Below are positions 37,273-50,100 of a stretch of DNA of 64,000 nucleotides, in pieces. Origin of the DNA: Liolophura sinensis (lineage: Eukaryota > Mollusca > Polyplacophora > Chitonida > Chitonidae); contig NC_088299.1 of the NCBI RefSeq assembly GCF_032854445.1, positions 721,001 through 785,000 on the forward strand, read 5' to 3'. Within the stretch, counting starts at the first letter, position 1, and each line of letters begins with the position of its first letter. The translations under genes were made by a program, and so were the position numbers. The notes under the pieces were generated by a model. That model ran no database searches. It was not told the origin of the DNA and was given only the letters and a program-made list of their open reading frames with translations.

Positions 37273-37555
37273 ATGGCCAATTTTGACAAAGGTCAAAGTT
37301 TTGAACATGAATTTAATGCTTGTTTGTACCATAAGGGTTGAAATTGTGAAGGTATAAGGATATATTGCACAAAATCTTTACAGCAAATAAACATTATAAC
37401 AAAAAGCCTGCTGTACATGTATAGGACTTTTCTCATTGAATTTAACTTAAGCTAAAAACTTCTCAGACTGACTTACAAGATATAGTTTTCAGACCACAGG
37501 TATGTGAATTCTGGCAAGCCCTGAATATGCCTTATACAGCCTGTAGGTCAGTAAC

Positions 37556-37580
37556 AATAATAATAATAATAATAATAATA
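37556..37580. repeat. (TAA)n microsatellite
   Basis: About eight uninterrupted taa units, just beyond the possible poly(A) signal of FAAP24. Confidence 0.9.
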
Positions 37581-37582
37581 TC

Positions 37583-37592
37583 TTTATTTATT
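37583..37592 (-). terminator. Possible FAAP24 poly(A) signal
   Basis: On the minus strand overlapping AATAAA hexamers lie about 520 bp after the FAAP24 stop codon. This is a plausible 3' untranslated length, but nothing else confirms use. Confidence 0.35.
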
Positions 37593-38111
37593 GAAGGTAG
37601 CTTGGTCAATTTACAATGAAACTATTCTTTCCCAACGACTTCACAGAGAAAACAATATATAGGACCCATGTATGTCCAATCAAAAAATACATCAATTTAT
37701 ATAATCATGCAATTTGACAAATGAATCTACATACATTCATACATACAAAAGGCAACAACACAACCTATAGTGCTCTCTCTGCAACTGTCCCAACCCTAGG
37801 GAGTGGGAGATGGGAAAGTTTCATTTGAACAATGCACATGCGTGCAGGAGTGTTGCAGGAACTTAGCCTTACAAAAATAATAATACATCTAAGTATTAAA
37901 AAAAGAAAAAGGACATTTTAGATTTTCACATATCACATTTCACTTCTAAACAAGTAAAGACAGATGGAATTTTATCTAGATTCTCCATTGCAAGTTATCA
38001 CAAATTGATCACAGTCTCAATGAAAGTTATCATACACAAGTTACCAAAAGAAAAATGGACTTTTCATCAATATAGAGGTATCACATCTTCAATGATGACT
38101 AAAATAAACTG

Positions 38112-41100
38112 TCATCTGTGAGTGAGGAAATCTTTCAAGTGAGCAGCACCTGCCCTTCCTATGACTTTGGCCAATTCCTGAAAAGAAACCAAGAACAGCT
38201 CAAGGCCTAACCTCAACTGACGTTCTACTGTTTCACGGTGCACATAATGCACACCAAGGTGCACATAAAGCGCACCAAATATACCTTCAGTGTGATCAGC
38301 TCGTGGACACAACACAGGTATCTGATCATGCCAAGATAACCAAATCAGCATAATATGACGGGTTAATGTATGACAGGTACATACTTGTAACTATACCTGT
38401 ATTATGTTGCATGTAGCAACAACTATACCTGTACAGGGAAAACTGTATCCATAACACTGTTACCGTATTCTAATTGATTAATTTAGTTATTTGATTGGTG
38501 TTTTACGCTGTACTCAAGAATATTTCACTCATACGACGGCAGCCAGCTTTATGGTGGGAGGAAACCAAGCAGAGCCTGGTGGAAATCACGACCATCCGCA
38601 CGCTACTGACAGACCTTCCCACGCACACCTGGAGAAGAAGCCAGTATGATATGGACTTGAACTCACAGCGACTGCATTGGTGAGAGGCTGCTGGGTCATT
38701 GCACCAAGCCGGCGTGATAACCTTCTCAGCCGAATTTTATATGGTATATTTTATACTTCGTTCTTAAAGCTATATTTAAGACTATGACAAAAGTCAGTTC
38801 TGTTGTCTTTGGCATGTTATGCATGAACGTTTCTATGTGCAATGTACAGATATGCACTTCATCTTAAACTAACGATGGATTGGTCAAATGGTCACATGAG
38901 CGTCGTTGACTAATGCTAATTGTCACCAAGGAACCACGCAAAATGAGAGCAGGGATCAGTTCCGCAAAGTCATTTCTGACTTCAGTCACAATGTATAGTG
39001 ATTGGTGCTGGATGGTTTTTTTTTTTGGTACATTTGTCTTAAAATCACCCTCAGGAGGTGATTAATATTTTAAGTCATAGAGCCCAAAAATAAGTTTCAA
39101 CAATTGTATTTCAAATTTGGACTTTTGTGGAATTTAAAAATGTCTTGTCTAAGGCTGGGTTTGAACCCTCCTGAATCTTCACCATGTATAGTAAATAGTA
39201 AATTATGTAATGTTAGAAAGTTAGTCACTAAGCTGAGCTGTTTCTAGAAATACTTACATCTGTGGATGCGTTACAAATCTCTTCAATACCTGCCAATTAG
39301 AAGTTTAGAATAGCGCATATTATACACTAACTGACAGCCATTAGAATCAAACCTCCTTTCGGCATAAGCCCACAACAACATGGCTGTACTAACAGGTGCA
39401 ACTACCTGTTACATGTATATCATTTAATACACTTATACAGGATTTAATCACAGTTTTAATAAAACATGATTACTGTATTTCACTTAAAATTTGGAATGTA
39501 AAAATACACTTTCTGAAGCATATAAAGGTCTTAACATCACACCGCTGATGCCAACACTCAACACCAGTGTCAAGACATCTGTGTCTTAAAAACAAGTTGA
39601 AATGATAAAGCCTGAGACAGGCCGAGTTGCTTTCCTAAATCGTACAAAAATTACAATGTATTAAGCAGGGCCTTGACCTTAATGCCCCTAGTTTAGTGAT
39701 ACACTGTAGACTCACTGTGGAAGTTGACAAGAACGGCCTTGACCTTAATGCCCCTAGTTTAGTGATACACTGTAGACTCACTGTGGAAGTTGACAAGAAC
39801 GGCCTTGACCTTAATGCCCCTATTTTAGTGATACACTGTAGACTCACTGTGAAAGTTGACAAGCAGGGCCTTGACCTTAACCACCCCTAGTTTAGGGATG
39901 CACTGTAGACTCTCCAGTAAGGCTAAGTCAGTGTGATGCCCTGTTTTCTTCTTCTTGAACGGGTTTCCCTCTGGCTTAGTTTCCACATTCACCTGAATCA
40001 CAAAAAGGTCATAAAAAGAAAAGACAACAAATAGGTAGAAGTTATTTAGGAAAGATGGAAACTAATCTAAGTGGCCAAGCAGTTTTTTTATGTCACTGCT
40101 TGGTAACTCTTTAAATCAACTTTTAATCAGGGATTTTTACAAGACCACACAGTGCCTCGGGTTACAGAAATAACTCATGCCTGAATGGGGAAGATTGGTA
40201 ACAAGACCACACTGTGCCTCGGGTTACAGAAATAACTCATGCCTGAATGGGGAAGATTGGTAACAAGACCACACAGTGCCTCGGGTTACAGAAATAACTC
40301 ATGCCTGAATGGGGAAGATTGGTAACAAGACCACACTGTGCCTCGGGTTACAGAAATAACTCATGCCTGAATGGGGAAGATTGGTAACAAGACCACACTG
40401 TGCCTCGGGTTACAGAAATAACTCATGCCTGAATGGGGAAGATTGGTAACAAGACCACACAGTGCCTCGGGTTACAGAAATAACTCATGCCTGAATGGGG
40501 AAGATTGGTAACAAGACCACACTGTGCCTCGGGTTACAGAAATAACTCATGCCTGAATGGGGAAGATTGGTAACAAGACCACACTGTGCCTCGGGTTACA
40601 GAAATAACTCATGCCTGAATGGGGAAGATTGGTAACAAGACCACACAGTGCCTCGGGTTACAGAAATAACTCATGCCTGAATGAGGGAGATTGGTAACAA
40701 GACCACACTGTGCCTCGGGTTACAGAAATAACTCATGCCTGAATGGGGAAGATTGGTAACAAGACCACACAGTGCCTCGGGTTACAGAAATAACTCATGC
40801 CTGAATGGGGAAGATTGGTAACAAGACCACACAGTGCCTCGGGTTACAGAAATAACTCATGCCTGAATGGGGAAGATTGGTAACAAGACCACACTGTGCC
40901 TCGGGTTACAGAAATAACTCATGCCTGAATGGGGAAGATTGGTAACAAGACCACACAGTGCCTCGGGTTACAGAAATAACTCATGCCTGAATGGGGAAGA
41001 TTGGTAACAAGACCGCACTGTGCCTCGGGTTACAGAAATAACTCATGCCTGAATGGGGAAGATTGGTAACAAGACCACACAGTGCCTCGGGTTACAGAAA

Positions 41101-44100
41101 TAACTCATGCCTGAATGGGGAAGATTGGTAACAAGACCACACAGTGCCTCGGGTTACAGAAATAACTCATGCCTGAATGAGGGAGATTGGTAACAAGACC
41201 ACACTGTGCCTCGGGTTACAGAAATAACTCATGCCTGAATGGGGAAGATTGGTAACAAGACCACACAGTGCCTCGGGTTACAGAAATAACTCATGCCTGA
41301 ATGGGGAAGATTGGTAACAAGACCACACAGTGCCTCGGGTTACAGAAATAACTCATGCCTGAATGGGGAAGATTGGTAACAAGACCACACTGTGCCTCGG
41401 GTTACAGAAATAACTCATGCCTGAATGGGGAAGATTGGTAACAAGACCACACAGTGCCTCGGGTTACAGAAATAACTCATGCCTGAATGGGGAAGATTGG
41501 TAACAAGACCACACTGTGCCTCGGGTTACAGAAATAACTCATGCCTGAATGGGGAAGATTGGTAACAAGACCACACAGTGCCTCGGGTTACAGAAATAAC
41601 TCATGCCTGAATGGGGAAGATTGGTAACAAGACCACACAGTGCCTCGGGTTACAGAAATAACTCATGCCTGAATGGGGAAGACTGATAACATGGGGGCGT
41701 TTTCAAACTTTCTCAATGTCTGCAAGTTGGCTTACAATGAACCACAATATCTTGGTTGTGCAATGTCACAAAAATGAAAATGACTGGGATACTTTTTCCG
41801 TCACAATGTTGAGCATCATTCTGAAACAGCAATGTACCTACCGCCTAAGTTCAGATTACATCTCTAATAGACTTGGGCGCCACACATTTTACAACAGCGA
41901 CGTGGAAAGCGAGGCTCAGGCACTATGTCACCTGATCTGAGATGACTACTTTCGACTTATGTAAACAACTGCACATGACAGAGAACGTACCGAAGTGTTG
42001 AGAAGTGCGCTAGTTACAGTTTATTGGTATTATTATCGTCTCTGTCCGGACTCAAGCTGAACCATAGCAATTTAAATATAATTACACACTTACAACTTGA
42101 TTTTGCATAACAGAATTCAGAGGGGATACAAGCGTGGGTTCTTCGCTGTGTTCTCGACGTTGGATGACGCATGGCATAAGCTGATATACAAGACTTTAAC
42201 CATATCGAGTTGATTAGACAGCAGTGACATCTTGTTGCTTATATGCTGTACAAAGAGCGGTGACCAGCTTTGCCTTTAACCGAAAAGCCACCGCTTGCCT
42301 TTGCATACGCTATTACTTCTTTGACCTCACTTTTCACGCCGTTTTTCATGTGCGCTGCCATGTTGAATAACTTAATGCTCATTAGCTAATACGTGAGTAA
42401 ATAGTTCATTTTTATTTTGGATGTTTTTGATTAATTCAGATTAATTCAGTGCTTAGAGAAATCACTGCCTACCATCTGCACAAGGAATGTGCCTGCCTCA
42501 GTCTGATTGGCCACTGGAATGAGAACAAAGCCCAGTTCCAGCACAACAAACCTCTGCAGGGCTGAGTAATACTGGCTGCTCATGGCAGTCCTCTCTGCCA
42601 GGATCACACCTTTACATCTGTTGGCCTGGTTCAGAAGAAAAAGCAGAATCAAGCCTTGTAAGCACAGGCATACATATACCTGCTAAATTTACTCGGTTCA
42701 CATTGAAATTTGTAGTCAGTACTTTCGAATCAAACTAATTATATCTTAAAAGCAAAGAAAACAACCACAAGTAGGGATAGACATTTTCTGATGTGCTTGG
42801 TAACTACAAGTAGGGATAGACATTTTCTGATGTGCTTGGTAACTACAAGTAGGGATAGACATTTTCTGATGTGCTTGGTAACTACATGTAGGGAAAGACA
42901 TTTTCTGATGTGCTTGGTAACTGCATGTAGGGATAGACATTTTCTGATGTGTTTGGTAACTACATGCAGGGAAAGACATTTCCTGATGTGCTTGGCTAAT
43001 TAATGTAGGGATAGACATTTTCTGATGTGCTAGGTAACTACATGAAGGGATAGACATTTTCTGATGTGCTTAATAACTACATGTAGGGATAGACATTTTC
43101 TGATGTGCTTGGTAACTACATGTAGAGATAGACATTTTCTGATGTGTTTGGTAACTACATAAATAAATCAATCTAGAGTTCTTACAAAGCCTTACAAAGT
43201 GTGGCACATAAGAGAAACATGGCCTACCCTATGATGTATAGAACATCTCCAACTAATGACCCTGTAGTTTACTAAATTTATCACATGAGAGTTAAACAAT
43301 TTTGACTCAAGTTTAATAAATTTGATACTCAAGGGTAAACAACATCACAAAGATGAAAAGGTATGTTATTGTTTTAAACTTTGGGTGAGTTACTTTATCT
43401 GTACCTACAGGTATACAGTGGGTGAAGAGTTGTCTTCTCTTTAATACAGGTTCATTAAACATTCTAATTCATCACAGTACACTCTGCAGTTCTGCCTAAC
43501 GAATCACACAATAAATGTCACATCCGACTTTTACCACTCGTAAGTATATCCCCTCAGCAATTTTATCACACCTCATGATATCTATAAACTCCCATGTACA
43601 TGTATATGACTGACAAATTGTAGAACCCTATCTGACTAATACAAATCTGACAACTACCTTTCGGAATTTAACAAGCTTCCTTTTGTAGGCAGTCCCTGTA
43701 ATGATGTCAGCTTCTGACAGATAAATCACCCCCACTGACATTGATGGATGGAAATCAACAACTCCCAAATCCTCCTCGTACATGATTCGGACTTGACCTG
43801 AAAGGCACAGAGGAATGGCAATATATTACCATTATAAACAAAATCATAACCAGAGAAATGAAGACGTCATGTACTTTGTCAACTTCTGATGCTGCCTTAG
43901 TTATGATATAACATAACTTTCCATTTTGCTCCCATCATATGAACTGTATAGACAAAGTCAACAGTCAGTACTTTCTGAAGTTGTGCTGGCATCAATCACA
44001 TGATCGTGATAAATTTTTTTATAGTGCACTCGGTCTGATAACTACTCCATGTATCATCCTGACACCAGGCGAATCACTATGGCCATCCTTTGGCCAGATG

Positions 44101-47100
44101 CTCTATTTATTTATTTATTTATTAAAATATTTGATGGTGTTTTACACCATAATAAGGAATATTTCATTTATACGACGGCAGCCAGCATTAAGGTGTGAGG
44201 AAAATGGGCAGAGCCACCGGGGAAATCCACAATCATGCTCAGGTTGCTGCCAGACCCTCCCCTATATGACAACGACGAAGCCAGCTGGACTTGAACTTAC
44301 ATTGACTACAATAGTGAGAAGCTCCTGGGTCATCGTTTGCTAGCACGCTGACCCATAGCTAGATGCCATAACGTGAGTGAATACCACGCTGGCCATCAGC
44401 TAGATGCCATAACATGAGTGAATACCATGCTGGCCATTAGCTAGATGCCATAACATGGGTGAATACCATGCTGGCCATTAGCTACATGCCATAACATGAG
44501 TGAATGCCATGCTGGCCATTAGCTAGATGCCATAACATGAGTGAATACCACGCTGGCCAATTTGAATGGCTTACACACTCAACTTTTACATCTCTTATCA
44601 TTACCTCTGATTTTATTTATTTATTTGATTGTTGTTTAATGCAAAACTTAACATTTTTCTCATATAGAATATCAGTCAGTTTCTTGGGCTGAAAAAACTA
44701 CATAGGGTAAACTAGTCAGATTACTCTGACATAAGGGTTTGGCAAAATCTGTTCAGCTAACATCTGTCACAGTATGCCTTATTTAAAAACCTGATACAGT
44801 TACCTGCCCTCATTAAATATGTCATGGCTGGATGTACAGCAAGTCACTTTGAAAACTGTTTAAGAATCTCATGGCCCATGTGGCTTTCAACTAACCGAAT
44901 CAGTCCGACATTGCACCCTTTCAAAACATCGGCTGAAACAACATCATTTCAGTCTGACCGACAGACATACAGACAGTAATCAATCATCATGCCTTAGATA
45001 TAAATTTTGCCAATCTCAGAGGAAGGGTAAACCAGTCACCTGTGGCAAGTCACTGGCAACTTTTCTTCCGTGAGACATACAGACATGATGGATAATTATC
45101 TGTACACCACAGAGGTTAAACATATACAGGTCATCCTCACAACCGTTAAGCAGCACCAACTGTTGCAAAACCAGCTGTAACGCTGAAACTGTTGCCTGGA
45201 CATTTATCAACTCAACAGAGTCAAAAAGATGCCCTCAGTGTAGTTTCTTTGTTACTGTCACTTATGACTGTGTAGGTGAACTAGTCCCACTTGACCACAC
45301 CTTGTCAAGTTCGGTCTGCCATTCCTGGCGGTCATTCTGGTCAGTCATTCCGGTCTTTAGGTCTATCTCTCAACAACAAAGGGACATTCCGAGTCAAGTT
45401 AGCCCAAAAAATTTTTATTGGCAGTGACTCCCTTGGATTATTTTGAAAAAATTCTCAAACATACCTTGGCATACATGAGAAAGATCTGCTAAGTTATAGC
45501 TCCAATTTCTTTGTGGTATTTGAAATATGGCAATTCAGAAACAACATGTACTGTTCATTTTTTCGACAGCCTAGAAAGGCTTATTTGTTCCTGAAGAATG
45601 TTTAGATGTCTAATTTCCTACTCAAGGGGACTATATGTCTGGAAATTTACCTGCTGGGGTTTTCCTACCCAGGCTTTCAGAATATGGCCTCAGACAAGGA
45701 ATATATTCAATACTTTTTGAGACAATAGCCCATAAACATCGCACTTTAATTAACACTTTTGTATTTTCAGTGGTCTGCCACAGCTCCGGTGAAATATATT
45801 GGAGATCTTTGTCACCTGGTTAATATTATTTAGGTACATGGTCATTTGCACAAGAAAGCCCAACCACTTCCAAGCTTTACCTTTGATGTACTTGGTGTTT
45901 GAACTATGCTCCAGGAGAAACGACTGCACAATTTACCCCTTTTTTACCTTAACAGTTCACCATGTTGACAGTTAGACATCTCTTTGAATTTTTTCTCACA
46001 TCAACATTCACCTCTTACTCAACTATGAAAGAAAATTCAGGAGATGTCCTACTGAAATTCAAGTTTTCAAAAGATAACCATCTGACATGTGTTTTATGAT
46101 CATTCATGTTTTTTGATCATTATACATTGAAAATGTACTTATATGTATTAAAATTTAACACTTGACAGCAATAATGGTATTATAATGTGATTCACTTTTA
46201 AATTAATTGCAGTATTAAAATATTTTTTGCCATACTCCTCCACTGCCTCAGTAAAGATCATGCATCTAGACCAATCAACAAATAAGCTTTGGTGACTGCA
46301 GTTGACCTAGATACATCAAAGCTGCACATGCGTGACGTCGTGTCTTACTGGTGTGTGACATAGGAGTGTAAAAGTTTACTTCATATGTATGATGTCGTCA
46401 TACCACTGATCTCAGATTGGAACGTCATAAAACAAGTGTTTGTTTTTGTTCACGTAATAGCATCCTGGTGTAAAACGTCAACAATGTAAAAACAAATGTG
46501 ATATTTATAAACTGTGCGAAATAATCAACACTTTTATCACTGTTGGAAATTTCTATAGTTTGCCTTGATAAAAACCCTAAAAGCAAATCTAACAACCAAA
46601 CTCAAATTCCTTTATTTGTAGAAATAAACAGCATGGAATGATATTATTTGGGGAGGTAAACGTACCGGCCAGTGTGTTGTGTGACACACTCGATGTTGTT
46701 TGAAAGGTCATCCCTGTTTAATATGTATATTTGCACACGGCCCGCAACAAACAGCGGGGTAGAATTTGTTCATTAATAAGCCATTCTACAAATAATCTCA
46801 GAAAGGTGATTGACTGAAAGGTTCTTTTTTGGTCCGGGAATTAATGTGTTATATAAATAACTTTCTATGAGCACTGAAATGTGATCTATAAAATACATGA
46901 ACACATTTCTTTGTCACTTTTGATGGTAAAAAATACTTTGATCAGTGAACTACATGTATTTCATTGATGTAGTTATTGCAGCTAGACTATTAGGATAATT
47001 TTAACAATTTACATTTTAACAGATTTTGTATACATTTTAAATGCTGTGCATAATGTATGTATTTTTCAAGAAATGACATATTTCATTGGAACTCTACACG

Positions 47101-50100
47101 TGATTTCGACCTGCCTGGTCAAGACAGCGTTTGCTTCTGCCCTAGTTTCCTAAAATCTACAAAAACATCGTGGTTTCCACCTGATCATTCAACAACACAG
47201 TCACTGCACCACTCAGCATCACAAAATCAAGCTACATGAATGCTTAAGACAGAGTACAATGTAACATCATGTTTTCTGGAACTGTGTACAATTTAATCTC
47301 CCATGTACCATCAGCTGAAACTGTTGTGGGAACCCAAGCAATCAGTACAACATGTGATGACAGTTGTGGGAATCTGTTGTGAAGAACCAGTTGACCTAAA
47401 GATTTTAAGGCATAACACAGCTTCGAAATAAGCTATGTATGCCTTACTGTGTACATTAGCAAAAAGTTACAGTTAAAGTTAACTAACTAAATGTTAGGGT
47501 ACATTATGTGCCATATGCATCCTATCTTTGTGACATTTTTCAATCAAAAATTATACTTTAAAATCTGCAATTAATTTAACTGACTCACATTACAATAACA
47601 TTATTGCTGTCAAGTGTTAAATTTTAATACAAATATAATATATTTTCAATGTATAATGTACATAGATGATCATAGATGATTTCACATAGATGTAAAATGC
47701 ATGTCAGATGGTTAGCTTTTGAAAAATTTAATTTCAGTCGAAGGAGTGAAGAACAACGCTGGAATTTTCTTACATAGTTTGATAAGAGATGTATCTTGAT
47801 GTGAGAAAAATTTCAAAGAGCTGTCCAACTGTCAACATGGTGAATTGTTAAGGTTAAAAAAGGGGTAAACTCTAGAGACTTTGGGCTTAGTCCGCTTGAA
47901 TACGAAATTACAGTCATCTAAAAATGCTTCCAAAACAAATAAGAGTCTCGAGACTGTCGAAACTTAACACTACATGGTATTTCTCAAAAGACCATATCTC
48001 AAAAGCCACTAAGAATTTGCAACTATAACTTGGCGAATCTTCCTCCTATATGCTAAGGTATGTTTAAAAAATTTTTCAAAATAATCCAAGAGGATTCAAG
48101 AAGATCACTACAACAGCCAGCTGAAATGACATGAAATGACCCCAAACCATATGCCCATGGCTATCACCCAAACTGGGGGTAGTGCGGTAAAGTCAAATAT
48201 CCAAGGCATCCATACCTGTCAGCCTTTTCTTCCATCACGTTTTGTTTTGCAATGTTTTGAAACATCCAAATCTGTAACATGGACATCTTATCGCACCCAC
48301 GACATGGCAAGGGGCACCAATTTGTAGTACCAGCCCAGAAACCAGCATGCCAACGGCTAAGTTAAATATCATAACGTCTTATTGTCTACATGCTGTTTCA
48401 AGACTGTTTAATATCTGAAAAACTTTGTCCACTTCTTTTGTTTTCTCAGTAGATGAATTTATAATATAAAACAGGAATAATGAATGTTCCCAATTCTCCT
48501 GGAAAATGGTGATGTAGTCTGTGATCAGGAACAAATCGCTTGTTTGACAGTTTCAAAACATTGGTTTAAACAGTGGCACTTCACCATGATGCGAACCAAG
48601 TCTGGCTGGGATTGATGCCTTAGCTATTTGGCTTTAAGAGAATTTGAAAGTTGAGGTCGCTATCTATCATGCACGTTGTCAATTCATTGAAGAACCAGCT
48701 TTTCACAATGAGCATGTGAGATGGGGTTCATTGACTAACAAATGGACAAACCTAGTCTTTAGAACTGCCACCAGTTGCAGAGTGGGGTAACTCTTATCGA
48801 GCAATGCAGTTCCGAGAGTTGCGGGCAGAAAGAGCCCCAAATGTGTCAGACTGACAGTAAGGAACATTTACCACTGATCATACAGGCATTAAATCCTCAT
48901 TAGCATACATCGATGTTAGCCGCATGTTTCTACAAATTAAATAACCTAATCTTATGTTGGTCTAATCCTTGGCAATAACACAAATTAAAAACAGATCAAT
49001 TACATTTTTAGAGTCTACCTTACTGCGGCCGCCATCTTGAAAATTTGCCAGATGCTATGGTATATGCTAAGAAAATTTTTTTTCATGAACATTTTGATCA
49101 CCATGGACAACATTCTCACAACAGGTCAGCTAATTACAGAGACCACATGGCTGATGCTAGTCCTCTTTTTATACTGGGCTGGCGAATTATCATAGCCACA
49201 GCAGCAGACAATGGTAAACCATACACTCTTGTGTGTCCTTACCAAGTGGAATATATGTGGGATGTTGCTTGTGCGGGCAAGCTGAGAGGCCTGTAAGAGC
49301 CACAGTTAATCTCTGTTTTGCACAGCTGAGATCATTCAGATAAGATTTATCGGATTTTTCTATCTGATATTTTCTCAATCAGCAAGAACATAGTGCAGAC
49401 TGCCATGTTCGCCATCACCACAAGCGCTCAAATCCAGTCCATAAACCGTATATATGCCACAGGTCTCCTACATATATATATATGAAGTAAAGATATGAAA
49501 CCAATTTTGACTGGCACTACACAATGTCTCCGAAATTCAAGAAATAAAGCCTTCAACATCCAAATTTTCGACTAGTTTCCCTATGTGGTGTTATTGTCTG
49601 CATGAATCCACCACTAATATTTCCAAATCAATTGTATTTCCTCCCAGTGTCTGCCATTTATATGTGCTATCTTAGCCCATAAGACATCAGATACAAGGGA
49701 AATAACCCAGAGGGCTATATGTGAGTGAGTTAGTGAGAGCTTGCAGTTTAACATCATACTTAACAATTTTTCAGTGACGACGAAGGAATCCTTAAAGTGC
49801 ATGTGATGTGCCTTCTTGTTGCAGGACAGATTTCCACCGCTCTTTTATCTAGTGCTGCTTCACTGAGACGCCTTACCGAAGTCAAGTAAGCCGTCCCGCC
49901 CGAGCCATCATGCTGATACGGGTCAACCAGTCGTTGCACTATCCCATTCATGCTGAACGCCAAGCGAGGAAGTCACAACTTCCTCTTTTAAGGTCATAGG
50001 TGTGACTCGACCCAGGATTGACCCCATCGCTCCCGAAGCGGACGCTCTACCAACTGTGCTATCGGGGCCGGTGACCTCTGTTAGACCTTGCATCATTAGC

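Larger units (their letters stand above)
35604..38111. other. Convergent intergenic region between TMEM231 and FAAP24
   Basis: TMEM231 (+) stops at 35603 and FAAP24 (-) stops at 38112, so both 3' untranslated regions should lie here. attaaa at about 36423 is a possible TMEM231 poly(A) signal. The stretch also contains two short tandem repeats (36525-36705 and 37185-37272) and a (TAA)n run. The 191-codon minus frame at 36317-36892 crosses the repeat and looks fortuitous. Confidence 0.5.

Noticed and set aside
42746-43057. 103-codon minus frame with a 13-residue repeated peptide
   Set aside because: It is produced by the 39-bp minisatellite in FAAP24 intron 2. A period divisible by three keeps frames open on both strands, and no start context or splice sites support it.
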